A stretch of DNA of 64,000 nucleotides from UBA6168 sp041741095 (GCA_041741095.1 JBGSKQ010000085.1:1-64000); one strand, 5' to 3'. Positions 41,792-51,329 are shown, numbered from the stretch's first letter. The notes: generated by a model from the sequence alone, not told the origin. A program made the numbers and translations.

Positions 41792-43138
41792 ATGAAAAAA
41801 CTCCTCCTCCTACTCCTGGCATTGTTGGCCTTCAACGGCCTGCAGGCCCAAACGAAAAAGCAAAAGCGCAAAAAAGAAAAAGAAGCCGCCACCTCCCAAT
41901 ACGACCTGCACCTCGAAGAGTCGGAGGTTTTTGCCAAGAGCTTTACAGGCTTTGCCCTCTTTGACCCCCTGGAGGGGAAAATGCTTTACGAGTACAACGC
42001 CGACAAGTATTTTACCCCGGCTTCCAACACGAAAATCCTGACCTTCTACACCTGCCTGCGCACGCTGGGCGACTCGATCCCAGCGCTACTTTACCAAAAA
42101 CAAGGCGACCTGTTGGTGTTTTGGGGAACGGGCGATCCGGCCTTCCTCAATCCGCATTTGCAGCAAAACAAGCTTGTATTTGATTTTTTAAAAAACAGAA
42201 AGGAGCCGCTCTACTTCTGCCCCGCCAACTTCCAGGACCAACGCTATGGTAGCGGCTGGATGTGGGGAGATTACCCCTACTCCTATCAGGCCGAAAAATC
42301 GCCTTTCCCAGTTTACAGCAACGTCGCCCATTTCCGCTTGAACGACACGACGAGGAACATCGAAGTGCAGCCGCCTTTTTTGAAAAACTACCTGCGCCTC
42401 GACTCCACGCAACGCTTCGGCGACTACATCGGGCGGGTGGAATTCGACAACCAGTTTACCCTCAACCCTGCCATCCCCAGTGGCCGGGACACCGAATGGC
42501 ACGTGCCGTACCGCTACACGCCCAGCTTCGTCGCCGAAATATTGTCGGACACCCTGCGCCGCCCTGTCCACGTGCTGGAAGGCAGGCTGCTGCCCCCGCC
42601 GGATGCGGGCGTCCTTTACAGCCTACATGCCGATAGCCTTTACCGCCTGATGATGCAGGAGAGCGACAATTTCATCGCTGAACAATTGATGCTCACTTGT
42701 TCCAATTGGAAATTCGGCATGATGAATACCGAGAAAATGATTGACTATTCCCTCACCAACTATCTCAACGATTTGCCCGACAGGCCCCAGTGGTTTGACG
42801 GGTCTGGCCTTTCCCGGTACAACCTCTTCACGCCCCGCTCCATAGTGGCCATTTTGGATAAAATCTATCAACTGGTACCCAGGGAGCGCCTGTTCAACAT
42901 CTTTCCAGCCGGAGGCCAATCCGGCACCATTAAAACAAACTACCGCAACGGTGGCGCACCTTACATTTTTGCCAAAACGGGCACCTTGCGCAACAACCAC
43001 TGCCTGAGCGGCTACCTCGTCACCAAAGAAGGTAAGTTGCTGATTTTCAGCTTTATGCACAATAATTTTACCAATGGTGCCAACGCAATGCGGAAGGAAA
43101 TGGAGAAGGTGTTGAGGGGGATTTATGAGGAGGGATAA
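41792..43138 (+). CDS. dacB: D-alanyl-D-alanine carboxypeptidase/endopeptidase (PBP4, S13)
   Basis: The 448-residue protein starts with a signal peptide (MKKLLLLLLALLAFNGLQAQ). The three PBP motifs are visible: SxxK in FTPASNTKILTFY, SxN in MQESDNFIAEQL and KTG in YIFAKTGTLRNNHCLSGYL. It is a peptidase family S13 enzyme that trims or cleaves peptidoglycan peptide bridges in the periplasm. The start at 41792 is the only one that provides the signal. Confidence 0.9.
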   Translation: MKKLLLLLLALLAFNGLQAQTKKQKRKKEKEAATSQYDLHLEESEVFAKSFTGFALFDPLEGKMLYEYNADKYFTPASNTKILTFYTCLRTLGDSIPALLYQKQGDLLVFWGTGDPAFLNPHLQQNKLVFDFLKNRKEPLYFCPANFQDQRYGSGWMWGDYPYSYQAEKSPFPVYSNVAHFRLNDTTRNIEVQPPFLKNYLRLDSTQRFGDYIGRVEFDNQFTLNPAIPSGRDTEWHVPYRYTPSFVAEILSDTLRRPVHVLEGRLLPPPDAGVLYSLHADSLYRLMMQESDNFIAEQLMLTCSNWKFGMMNTEKMIDYSLTNYLNDLPDRPQWFDGSGLSRYNLFTPRSIVAILDKIYQLVPRERLFNIFPAGGQSGTIKTNYRNGGAPYIFAKTGTLRNNHCLSGYLVTKEGKLLIFSFMHNNFTNGANAMRKEMEKVLRGIYEEG

Positions 43139-43146
43139 GGCTGCGT

Positions 43147-44325
43147 TTACTCGTTTGGCACTTCGGGCCGTCGGGTGCCTGCATACAATTCAAACTCCAG
43201 CAAGCGGCAGTCCAATTTTCCATTATAAAACTCGATGCGACGCTTTGCCCGTAGTCCGATTTTTTTCGCCAAATCCATGTTGCCAGTGAAAATGTAGCCC
43301 ATATAGCCGCCGCAGTGTTGTTTCATAAAATCGCCCATGCGGGAATAGGTGCTTTCGAGTTCGGCCACTTCGCCCATGCGTTCGCCGTATTCTGGGTTAA
43401 AAAATACGGCTCCGTTGCCACCTTCCGGCACCTCCGTTTCCGCAAAATCGCAGATGGCAAATTCGATGTGCTGACCCACGCCCGCTGCTGCCGCATTGAT
43501 TTTTGAAATTTTGATGGCGTCGGGCGAGTTGTCGGTAGCGATGATGTGCAGGTTGGGTATTTCTTTTATTTCCCGTTCCAGCAGCACCCGTTCCTTTTCG
43601 TACATGCTTTTTTTAAAATCGGGCAAATGCATGAAGGCATAGTTGCTGCGCAATAGGCCAGGGTAACGGTCAGTGGCGATCAAAGCAGCCTCTATGGCCA
43701 GCGTGCCAGCGCCGCACATAGGGTTGACGAAAGGCGAGCGCCGGTCCCATTTTGAAGCCAAAATGGTGGAAGCGGCCAAGGATTCGAGCATGGGTGCCAT
43801 TCCCGGCAGTTTGCGGTAGCCATGCTTCGCCAGCGTTTCACCCGAAGTATCAAAAAAAACTTCCGCCGAACGGTCTTTCCAGTACAGGTAAATCACTGCC
43901 CCTTTCAGGTCGGCGCCCGTGCTGGGCCGTTCGCCTGTCTTCTGGCGAAGGCGATCCACGATGGCGTCCTTCACCTTCACATTGGCGAACATGGAATTGT
44001 TGATGCTGGGGTGAAAAACGTTGCTGGTAACGGAAAAGTAACCCGACGGCTCCAACAACTCTTCCCAGGGGATAGGCAGCAGCGCCCGGTACAGCTTGTC
44101 GGGGTGGTTGCAGCGGAAATCTTTCAGCGAATAAAGTACCTGGCTGGCCGTGCGCAGTCGAAGATTGAGGCGGATGCAGTCCTTTACCGTGCCGTACAAC
44201 TCGACGCCCGTGGTAAATGGCCGTACTATTTTGTAGCCCAATGCCAACACCTCTTGTTGCAAATAGGGCGAGAGCCTGCTATAGCAGGTGACGATGATAC
44301 GGCTGGGTGTTTCAAAAACTTGCAT
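43147..44325 (-). CDS. THUMP-domain RNA methyltransferase (RlmL/Trm14-like)
   Basis: The 392-residue protein has an N-terminal ferredoxin-like/THUMP part (PSRIIVTCYSRLSPYLQQEVLALG) and a class I SAM domain (PMCGAGTLAIEAAL). The catalytic N-P-P-Y motif of N2-guanine methyltransferases reads FFNPEYGERMG, with Glu in place of the second Pro. It is probably an rRNA or tRNA guanine methyltransferase. A -7 box (44330-44337) predicts a leaderless mRNA. Confidence 0.88.
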   Translation of the reverse strand: MQVFETPSRIIVTCYSRLSPYLQQEVLALGYKIVRPFTTGVELYGTVKDCIRLNLRLRTASQVLYSLKDFRCNHPDKLYRALLPIPWEELLEPSGYFSVTSNVFHPSINNSMFANVKVKDAIVDRLRQKTGERPSTGADLKGAVIYLYWKDRSAEVFFDTSGETLAKHGYRKLPGMAPMLESLAASTILASKWDRRSPFVNPMCGAGTLAIEAALIATDRYPGLLRSNYAFMHLPDFKKSMYEKERVLLEREIKEIPNLHIIATDNSPDAIKISKINAAAAGVGQHIEFAICDFAETEVPEGGNGAVFFNPEYGERMGEVAELESTYSRMGDFMKQHCGGYMGYIFTGNMDLAKKIGLRAKRRIEFYNGKLDCRLLEFELYAGTRRPEVPNE

Positions 44326-44329
44326 GGGG

Positions 44330-44337
44330 CAAACTTA
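44330..44337 (-). promoter_or_regulatory. -7 box for the THUMP methyltransferase gene
   Basis: The minus strand reads TAAGTTTG, only 4 bp upstream of the ATG at 44325. Transcription probably starts at or next to the start codon. Confidence 0.5.
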
Positions 44338-44518
44338 GGAAAAACCGCCCACCGTGAAACATGCTAATTATTGCTGCACATATTTGTTAAATATTGTTGA
44401 AACAATTTGTTAGGTTTGACGCCGATATTCACCCATCTTTTCACCTAATTCGAAGGAGAATTTCCGCAAAACCAATCGCTGGCTGTCTTCTTTCGGATCA
44501 ACTTAAAATCATCTATTT

Positions 44519-45019
44519 ATGGTACCTAACTGGTTAGCCGTTATCGTGGCGGCCCTTGTGCCGACCGCCGTTGGATTTGTTTATTACAACCCAAAAGTAC
44601 TTGGAACGGTATGGATGAAAGCCGCAGGCGTTTCACCTGACAGCAAGGAGGGGGCAAACATGGCCGTTATTTTCGGCGTGTCGCTGGTGCTCAGTTTCAT
44701 GATGTCCATGTTTGTGAACGGCACGTTTATCCACCAATTTGCCATTCAGTCCTTGCTGATGAACGAGCCGGGTTTCGGCGATCCGGCCTCAGAATTGGGC
44801 CAATGGTACACTGGCTTTATGGAAAAATATGGCGGCAATTTCCGCACCTTCACCCACGGCATCGTACACGGCATCATTACAGGGCTGTTTTTTGTGTTGC
44901 CGATTTTGGGAACCAACGCAATGTTTGAACGCAAAGGTTGGAAATACATCGCCGTCAACGTTGGCTATTGGATAATAACATTGGCCATCATGGGCGGCAT
45001 CTTGTGCGCCTGGGTTTGA
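44519..45019 (+). CDS. DUF1761 family membrane protein
   Basis: The 166-residue protein has four hydrophobic helices (WLAVIVAALVPTAVGFVYY near the start, VIFGVSLVLSFMMSMFV, ITGLFFVLPILG, YWIITLAIMGGILCAWV), as in DUF1761. The role of this family is unknown. A strong terminator (45034-45074) follows. Confidence 0.85.
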   Translation: MVPNWLAVIVAALVPTAVGFVYYNPKVLGTVWMKAAGVSPDSKEGANMAVIFGVSLVLSFMMSMFVNGTFIHQFAIQSLLMNEPGFGDPASELGQWYTGFMEKYGGNFRTFTHGIVHGIITGLFFVLPILGTNAMFERKGWKYIAVNVGYWIITLAIMGGILCAWV

Positions 45020-45033
45020 GCTTTTTTTTTATG

Positions 45034-45074
45034 AAAAAGGGGTTGACGGCACAGTTGCCGTCAACCCCTTTTTT
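45034..45074. terminator. Strong terminator after the DUF1761 gene
   Basis: AAAAAGGGGTTGACGGC pairs perfectly with GCCGTCAACCCCTTTTT around a 6-nt loop, followed by T. It also serves the convergent 45095 gene. Confidence 0.92.
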
Positions 45075-45094
45075 AATGAGCAATGCAGGCAAAA

Positions 45095-45508
45095 TCAATT
45101 CTTTTTGATCGCAACTTTTACAACAGGTTCTATTATCACATCGCAAGGGTAGGGCAGCACTTCCACCAAGGTCACTTTGTATTTACCGATGATGACGGAG
45201 CTTGGCTCAGCGCCGAGCGTCAGTTCTCTTGAAAAGGTCTCCCCGGCATAATTAAAATTCAATAAGACAGTCACCGAGCCCGCCCAGATACAATCAGCGT
45301 TGCAGGGGCAGCGGCTCTCAGATACGATGGAATCGAACTTCGCCTCCAGGATGGAAGTTAGCCATTCCGTTTCCTGAAAACCAATCGAAATGGTATCGGC
45401 CAGTGGATCAGGTGTTGGCTGGTCGTCATTGTCATTTTTGTCGCAACTGTTCAGGGAGAAGAAGGAGCAAATGGCAAAAGCCAGCAGGAGCAATGGAAGA
45501 TTTTTCAT
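45095..45508 (-). CDS. Small lipoprotein of unknown function
   Basis: The 137-residue product has a lipoprotein signal (MKNLPLLLLAFAICSFFSLNSC) and a beta-rich body with SRCPCNADCIWAGSVTVLLNF. The CPxxxxCIWAG pattern recurs in small Bacteroidota lipoproteins of unknown role. It is monocistronic. Confidence 0.75.
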   Translation of the reverse strand: MKNLPLLLLAFAICSFFSLNSCDKNDNDDQPTPDPLADTISIGFQETEWLTSILEAKFDSIVSESRCPCNADCIWAGSVTVLLNFNYAGETFSRELTLGAEPSSVIIGKYKVTLVEVLPYPCDVIIEPVVKVAIKKN

Positions 45509-45629
45509 GTGATGAGGGTTTTTGTGAAGGATGAACCACCGGGCAAGGCGCCTTTGACCGCTCGTTCATCTTATACCATAGACTGGAGTTTTGCAGTAAG
45601 AGGTTGGAGGTTTTTGGGTTAAAGGGCTG

Positions 45630-46121
45630 TTAAAATGGATTATCTTCTGGCGGCAGGATATTTTCGGCTTTTTTTAACTTCATTTGAAAAGCAAAAAACA
45701 ACAAATAATAGAGCAGGACGCCGCTCAGCGGTGCCAATAATGCCCATCCAGCAACAGCCATCAAGTTGGCCGTGCCCAATTTTTGCAAAGCATCAAAAAA
45801 ACCGGCCCGAAAACTTGCTTCGAGGCCCTCCAAAGTTAACACAATAGGCTGCGCACCCATTAGCCACTCGCCCAAGCGCACAAATGGAATGATAAGAAAG
45901 ATCTGTACTGGATAAATGAGGTAGCTGACAAACAGCATCAGCGGCAAATTCAAACGGAACCGCACAGCTACCAATGCCATCACAAAAGTGGTAACGCCCA
46001 GCATGGGAAAAATGCCCAGCAGCAGGCCGATGGTCGTGCTAAGGGCAAGCTTCCGTGGCGATGTCCCTTGTTTCAGGAAGCCGAGGAATTTTGCTTTGAT
46101 GTTTTTCAGATTAAAACGCAT
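45630..46121 (-). CDS. DUF2062 family membrane protein
   Basis: The 163-residue protein has the DUF2062 pattern: GTSPRKLALSTTIGLLLGIFP, followed by membrane helices (LMLFVSYLIYPVQIFLIIPF). Function unknown; some relatives are fused to glycosyltransferases. The start at 46121 fits the family better than a TTG at 46145. Confidence 0.85.
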   Translation of the reverse strand: MRFNLKNIKAKFLGFLKQGTSPRKLALSTTIGLLLGIFPMLGVTTFVMALVAVRFRLNLPLMLFVSYLIYPVQIFLIIPFVRLGEWLMGAQPIVLTLEGLEASFRAGFFDALQKLGTANLMAVAGWALLAPLSGVLLYYLLFFAFQMKLKKAENILPPEDNPF

Positions 46122-46223
46122 GGAGAAAAGGCATTCGGATAACAAAGGTACATCCTAAACCCGAAGCTGGCAGGAGGAGTTCATCAAGGCGGTTTTTTTA
46201 GCAGATTGAAAAAAATGCCTGCC

Positions 46224-46302
46224 TAAGAAGCTGTTTGAATTTACCTCAATGGGCTAAAAAGAGTGGTTTTTTCTCCATCAGGCAAATTCAAACAGCTTCT
46301 AA
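46224..46302. repeat. 79-bp inverted-repeat element (element 4)
   Basis: TAAGAAGCTGTTTGAATTT (46224-46242) pairs with AAATTCAAACAGCTTCTAA (46284-46302) around a 41-nt core without the TAGCAGCGCTA apex. Its ends resemble those of elements 1 and 3 (AGAnACTG type). It lies between divergent genes. Confidence 0.75.
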
Positions 46303-46428
46303 CTATTTTACAGATAGCTTGTTGTTTTTAAAATGCCCCACCGGGTATTTCACCTTGTAAAGCCAAAGGATTGCTATTTGATGGATTTGCAAGTGTTCAT
46401 TTTTACCACTAAAACGTCTTTAATTTTG

Positions 46429-47109
46429 ATGAAAAAACAAGCCATCTTCCTCTACTTGCTTGCATTGCTCGCATTTACTGCCTGCCAAAACAGCGGCAGC
46501 AAGGCCCCCGAAGCCGAAACCTCCGAAGCTTCGTCCGAGACCGCTACTGCGAGTCAGGGTGCCGTCAACTACACCGTCAACACAGAGGCCAGCGTCATTG
46601 AATGGGAAGGCTACAAGCCCGGCAAATATGGCCATCAAGGCACTATGCAGCTCCAAAGCGGCAACTTCGCCGTGAACAATGGCAACCTTGAGTCGGGCAG
46701 CTTCACCATTGATCTTGCTTCATTGGCAAATAAGGATTTGGAAGGGACTCCCGACAAAAAAGCCAAATTGGAGAGCCACTTGAAGTCCCCCGATTTTTTT
46801 GACGTGGAAAAATATCCCTCCAGCACATTTGAGATCACCAAGGTGGAGGCTGCCTCCGGCAACCCCAACGCTACGCACAACATCACTGGAAATCTAACTT
46901 TGAAGGGCATTACAAACAGTATTGTCATACCTGCCAAGGTGAGCATCCAAAACGGTTCGCTGATGGCCGAAACGCCAGAATTTACCATTGACCGCACCAA
47001 ATGGAAGGTGGAATACGGTTCGGGTGTCATCGGCACCATCCAGGACGAATTAATCGCCGACGATGTAAAATTGAAAGTAAAACTTGCGGCTGAAGCGCAG
47101 GCGCAGTAA
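46429..47109 (+). CDS. YceI-like lipoprotein
   Basis: The 226-residue protein has a lipoprotein signal (MKKQAIFLYLLALLAFTAC) and a YceI domain: YTVNTEASVIEWEGYKPGK, then MQLQSGNFAVNNGNLESGSFTI and HNITGNLTLKGIT. YceI proteins bind isoprenoid-like lipids in the periplasm. Between the signal and the domain is a low-complexity Glu/Ala/Ser region. The ATG at 46429 sets the signal. Confidence 0.9.
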   Translation: MKKQAIFLYLLALLAFTACQNSGSKAPEAETSEASSETATASQGAVNYTVNTEASVIEWEGYKPGKYGHQGTMQLQSGNFAVNNGNLESGSFTIDLASLANKDLEGTPDKKAKLESHLKSPDFFDVEKYPSSTFEITKVEAASGNPNATHNITGNLTLKGITNSIVIPAKVSIQNGSLMAETPEFTIDRTKWKVEYGSGVIGTIQDELIADDVKLKVKLAAEAQAQ

Positions 47110-47160
47110 TTTTTGGTGGTTATTGGCTGTCGAAAAAGCCGTCAATAACCACTTACTTTT

Positions 47161-49017
47161 TCATCCTTCCCTTTCCATCCCCTTTATTCTTTCCTTGGTT
47201 CCAATGCGCCCGAGCCTTTCCTTTAGCGCCTGTGCATCATAAATTTCCGCCAAAGAAAAATACTGCAATCCGCTGCCCACGGCCCACAGGGCAAAAATGA
47301 GCAACAGCACAAAAACGGTGATGAAAGTGACCAGTACCGTGACCAGGATTTGGCCCTTTTCCGGCGTGATGTAAAAATTGAGGTTGATAAAATCGAGGAG
47401 GAAATACATCACCCCTGTATCGAGGATCAGGAAAAACAAAGTGCCGAACAGCACCAGCGTGAACATCAACCCGAGCATGGTGCCGTAGGTGGCCCCGTTT
47501 ATCATGGAAAAAGTTTTCCCCAGGCCCGTGATGAAATTTGTTTCTTCTGAAACCATGACCTGAGAATAGAGGAACAGCACCGGAAACAGCAACATGATCA
47601 GCAGCATGGTGTACCAGTCCAAGGTCAGCAAAAGCAGGTTGAAAAGTGCGGCCACCACGAGGGTTTTCAGAAAAGCGATGAGCATCTGATTTTTGGAAAA
47701 GTGCCCATTGCTACCTTCTTTTTCCAGGGAAAAATGGACTGTGTATGCGACCAGCGCCATTGCCCCAAGGCTGAAGGGAAACAGCCAGGGGTGTTGCTCG
47801 TTGACAAAAAAACTGGGCAGGGCAGGCAGCGTACCAAACATGCCATCTTCAAAAATAAACAGTTGCACTGCGCTCGTTTTGGCCAGCAAAAAAGCGCCCG
47901 CACAATAGAAAACGGCCCCTGCCAGGGAAGCCAGGGCTATTTTTTGAAAGTGGTTTTTATAAAAAATAAATGCATCTGTAAAAATGTCGCCCGTAGTCTT
48001 AATGGCTTCATAATCAATGCTCCTATCGGCGTCCGGCGACAACCTGAAAGGCTCCTTGCTGAGGTTCGACATGGCCCTCATACGCACCTGGGGATAGACG
48101 ACAAAATAGAACAGCATGAACGAAAGGCAAAGGAAAATAAAAACGCCCCGAAGGGCATCGGGCGTTTCGGTGTAGCGGGTCAGGTAGCTTTCGATGAAAC
48201 CCGCCGCTATGAACAGCGGGACGATGCCAATCATAATGCTCATGCCCCGCCGGGCCGACAACTGGAAGGAACGCAGGCGGGAAAGTGTGCCTGGAAAAAC
48301 AAGGCCCCGGCCCATCGTCAGCCCTGCTGCCCCTGCAACCACGATGGACGACAGCTCGAAAGCCCCGTGCATCCAGACAGTGAGGAACGACTCCTGGAAC
48401 AGCCCTTTTTCTATAAAAAAATACTGGAAAGCGCCGAACATGATGCCATTGCGGAGCAAAATCCCAAGAGTGCCGATGGCATAAAACAGGCCCAAAATGA
48501 AGGTGTAAAAAGCCACCATGATGTTGTTGAGCGTAATGCCGAGGAACATGTTGAACTCGCCCTTTTCTTTATAAACGGCCATCGGGTCGCCGGATCGGAT
48601 GTTTTCTTCGGTCATTTCCACATAAGCGTCGCCGAGGATAATGCGCAAAAAATCAGGCTCCGCCGCACAGGAAAGCATACCGATGGTGGTAGCCAGGGCA
48701 AAGACGGCAAATGACAGCAGCAGTTCTTTTCGGGCTTGATAAAGTAGGTACGGCAGGTCGTCGAGCCAAAAGGCCACGAAGCGGCTTCGCCTCGATTTTT
48801 TGTTTTTATAAATATTGAAAAATATCTTCTGTGCAAGGCCGTTCAGGTAAACCCTTACGGAGCGGTTGGGGTAAAAAGTCCGGGCATAGGAGAGGTCGTC
48901 CATCACCTGCACGAAAAGTTCGTTGAGCTTTTCCGGGTTATGGCCCTGCCCGTCGAGTATCTGCTCGAACTCCTTCCATTTTTGCTCGTTTTGCGCTATA
49001 AATGAGGTTTCTTTCAC
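47161..49017 (-). CDS. SpoIIM-like membrane protein
   Basis: The 618-residue protein starts with a cytoplasmic region of about 90 residues and has around ten membrane helices, with a SpoIIM-like core (MVAFYTFILGLFYAIGTLGILLRNGIMFG, TVWMHGAFELSSIVVAGAAGL). The second half contains more helices (LNLLLLTLDWYTMLLIMLL). SpoIIM-like proteins in non-sporulating bacteria are of unknown function and frequently neighbour RDD proteins. No promoter was recognised. Confidence 0.85.
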   Translation of the reverse strand: MKETSFIAQNEQKWKEFEQILDGQGHNPEKLNELFVQVMDDLSYARTFYPNRSVRVYLNGLAQKIFFNIYKNKKSRRSRFVAFWLDDLPYLLYQARKELLLSFAVFALATTIGMLSCAAEPDFLRIILGDAYVEMTEENIRSGDPMAVYKEKGEFNMFLGITLNNIMVAFYTFILGLFYAIGTLGILLRNGIMFGAFQYFFIEKGLFQESFLTVWMHGAFELSSIVVAGAAGLTMGRGLVFPGTLSRLRSFQLSARRGMSIMIGIVPLFIAAGFIESYLTRYTETPDALRGVFIFLCLSFMLFYFVVYPQVRMRAMSNLSKEPFRLSPDADRSIDYEAIKTTGDIFTDAFIFYKNHFQKIALASLAGAVFYCAGAFLLAKTSAVQLFIFEDGMFGTLPALPSFFVNEQHPWLFPFSLGAMALVAYTVHFSLEKEGSNGHFSKNQMLIAFLKTLVVAALFNLLLLTLDWYTMLLIMLLFPVLFLYSQVMVSEETNFITGLGKTFSMINGATYGTMLGLMFTLVLFGTLFFLILDTGVMYFLLDFINLNFYITPEKGQILVTVLVTFITVFVLLLIFALWAVGSGLQYFSLAEIYDAQALKERLGRIGTKERIKGMEREG

Positions 49018-49192
49018 ACTGGAATGGTTTGAAAAAAAACTGATGCAGGCGAAAAGCCAAGCTTGATTTGAATGTTTTTTAAAAAAAGAAGGCCAAGATA
49101 AACAGACAATGCCAACCAGAAAGGTTTTTACTGCATGGAGAAATTCTCACTTTTGCACGCTTTTTGAAAATGGCAAATTAAAAAAATTCATT

Positions 49193-49801
49193 ATGAAGAA
49201 ATTATTGATCCCTTTTATCGCAGTTGTTTTAATGGCCGCCAGTTGTGGCGACAATCCATCCATTTCCCATGACACAAGCAAGGGGAATATTATCAATCCC
49301 GAAAATAAATCATCTAGTTCAAAATTTACTACGATTGAACAAATTGATACCTTCTCAGTGGAGGTAGATCTATCTATCGTCTATGAAAAGCTGGAACGCT
49401 ATCACCCGTATCTCTACAGCAACAAAGATGCAGTGTTCCTTTGGAAACAAGACGGTGAACTTAAACGGCTTACAACAGGGCTTTTTGAAAGGAATGTGGA
49501 ATCCAGAAGCTTTTTCTACGTGGACGGGGGCGAAATCGTGATGTTCAGAAGAAGGGCTTGGTACCATTCGGATAATCCACCCTATGCATCAGAATTTCTT
49601 TGCTACATGAGCAATGGGAAAGTAATCAAGGCCACAGAGAGAAAGGTTCAACTTTCTCCAGGACAAAAACCTGGTTCATTGCTGAGCCAAGAATTTGTGC
49701 CAGCCAAAGTGGACAATGATTCATTGATGAATGCCATCATGTCCGACTTTCTAAAATATAAAAATGCCACTGATACATGCCGCGTCAAGGAACTTCCCTA
49801 A
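49193..49801 (+). CDS. Lipoprotein of unknown function
   Basis: The 202-residue protein has a lipoprotein signal (MKKLLIPFIAVVLMAASC) and a soluble region starting GDNPSISHDTSKGN. A segment WKQDGELKRLTTGLFERNVESRSFFYVDGGEIVMFRRR may be a beta-sandwich. I do not recognise a family. The start at 49193 is the one that gives the signal. Confidence 0.75.
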   Translation: MKKLLIPFIAVVLMAASCGDNPSISHDTSKGNIINPENKSSSSKFTTIEQIDTFSVEVDLSIVYEKLERYHPYLYSNKDAVFLWKQDGELKRLTTGLFERNVESRSFFYVDGGEIVMFRRRAWYHSDNPPYASEFLCYMSNGKVIKATERKVQLSPGQKPGSLLSQEFVPAKVDNDSLMNAIMSDFLKYKNATDTCRVKELP

Positions 49802-49832
49802 ATAGCGGCTGGCGTTTTCCCCCCAAAATAGC

Positions 49833-49840
49833 TACCTTTG
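49833..49840 (+). promoter_or_regulatory. -7 box for the HAD-family gene
   Basis: TACCTTTG matches the consensus, 33 bp before the ATG at 49873. Confidence 0.6.
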
Positions 49841-49872
49841 CGTCTTCTTGACACTTTCACAATTCGCTAATT

Positions 49873-50310
49873 ATGCAGAGCAAAGAATTTCCTGGAAAAC
49901 TGGTCGCAGCCTTCAACGAAAAAGGGGAAACTATCAGCCCTGTGCTGCCGGACAAGCAGAAAAACTTTCTGATTGACATTGATGGCACCATTTGCGACGA
50001 CGTGCCCAACGAAGAACCAGACCGGATGGCCATCGTGCCGCCGTACCCGGATGCCCTGAAGATCGTCAACAAATGGTTTGAGGAAGGGCACATCATTACC
50101 TTTTTTACTTCCCGGACTGAAGAGCACCGTACTGTTACCGAAGCTTGGCTGGACAAGCACGGCTTCAAATACCACGGCATCCTGTTTGGCAAACCACGGG
50201 GTGGCAATTACCATTGGATTGACAACCACATCGTAAAGGCTACCCGCTTTAAGGGAAAATTCACCGACCTCATCATTCGCAACCACGAAATAGAGGTGTT
50301 CCATACCTGA
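49873..50310 (+). CDS. HAD-superfamily phosphatase-like protein
   Basis: The 145-residue protein has the HAD motif I (FLIDIDGTICDD), motif II (ITFFTSRTEEHR) and a C-terminal ILFGKPRGGNYHWIDNH. It is a short HAD-superfamily protein of the kind often annotated as capsule- or sugar-phosphatase-like. Substrate unknown. It has its own promoter and a strong terminator after it. Confidence 0.8.
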   Translation: MQSKEFPGKLVAAFNEKGETISPVLPDKQKNFLIDIDGTICDDVPNEEPDRMAIVPPYPDALKIVNKWFEEGHIITFFTSRTEEHRTVTEAWLDKHGFKYHGILFGKPRGGNYHWIDNHIVKATRFKGKFTDLIIRNHEIEVFHT

Positions 50311-50333
50311 CACGTCAGGAAATGCTTTGTGCC

Positions 50334-50378
50334 AAAAACCGTCTGTACCAAGGCTTGCCTCCATACAGACGGTTTTTT
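50334..50378 (+). terminator. Terminator after the HAD-family gene
   Basis: AAAAACCGTCTGTA pairs perfectly with TACAGACGGTTTTT, followed by more T, with a 16-nt loop. Confidence 0.9.
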
Positions 50379-50578
50379 TGTTTTAAAAATGTGAACTTGT
50401 GCGCCGTTTTATTTTTTCAAAAACAAAGACCAGGAATGCCAGGAGCATGGATGTAATGGGAAAGGCTGGTTAAAAATTTGATAAAACTGTTGATAGCCTG
50501 CCTAAAACTGCCCATTTTGCCATCGTTTTATTAGACCATTTCCCAGGCCTGTTTTTGTTCTCAAATTTTTTGAACCGC

Positions 50579-51310
50579 ATGAAACAAACCATACTTTTTA
50601 CAGTCCTATTCTTTCTTTCGCTGACTGCCCGATCCCAGTCGGGCCTTGATGTTTCCCCCAATCCCTACGAAAGTGTTGTTTCATTCGATCTGAGCGACCT
50701 GACGGATTTCCAAACCTGCCACGCTACCATCAAGAACACAAGCGGCAAAACCATGAACCTCCGCTGGGTAGTAGAAGTGGCCGAAGCGCCGGATGCTTGG
50801 AAATTTTCTGTCTGTGACCAAAACACCTGCTACTACACATCCAATACGACCAATGTGGACCTAACGGACAAATACCCCAACTGGCCCATTCAGGTAGCCC
50901 CCGGCGACACGGCAAGGTTGGATTTGAACATTTTCCCCTTTGGTTTGGCTGGCCATGCCGATGTAAAAGTTCACCTCTTCGACTTGGCAAATCCTTCCTC
51001 CTTGTTGAATTCGGCTTGCTACAATGTGTCCATGGAGGGCCTCTCGCCATTGACCGAGCAGGAAAAAAGCCGCCTGCGCATCTACCCAAACCCCGTCACG
51101 GATTATATGACGGTCACCCGGAACACTTTCATCCGCCAATTGTGGGTGTCCAATATCCTTGGCAAACGGGTCAAAACCTTCAATACCAACGCCAACGGGA
51201 AATACGATGTCTCCGATCTGCCTGATGGTATTTATCTGGTGAGCATGGTGGACAGCGCCAGAAAGGTGGTGAGGACGGTGCGGATGAGCAAGCGCAGCAT
51301 CCGTCCTTGA
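50579..51310 (+). CDS. Secreted protein with T9SS type A sorting domain
   Basis: The 243-residue protein has a signal peptide (MKQTILFTVLFFLSLTARSQ), a body with LRWVVEVAEAPDAWKFSVCDQ and a C-terminal Por-type sorting domain: RIYPNPVTDYMTVTR, then GKRVKTFNTNANGKYDVSDLPDGIYLVSMV. It should be secreted by the type IX system and attached to the cell surface or released. The substrate or role is unknown. Confidence 0.9.
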   Translation: MKQTILFTVLFFLSLTARSQSGLDVSPNPYESVVSFDLSDLTDFQTCHATIKNTSGKTMNLRWVVEVAEAPDAWKFSVCDQNTCYYTSNTTNVDLTDKYPNWPIQVAPGDTARLDLNIFPFGLAGHADVKVHLFDLANPSSLLNSACYNVSMEGLSPLTEQEKSRLRIYPNPVTDYMTVTRNTFIRQLWVSNILGKRVKTFNTNANGKYDVSDLPDGIYLVSMVDSARKVVRTVRMSKRSIRP

Positions 51311-51329
51311 TGCTTCTGTTTTTTCCATA

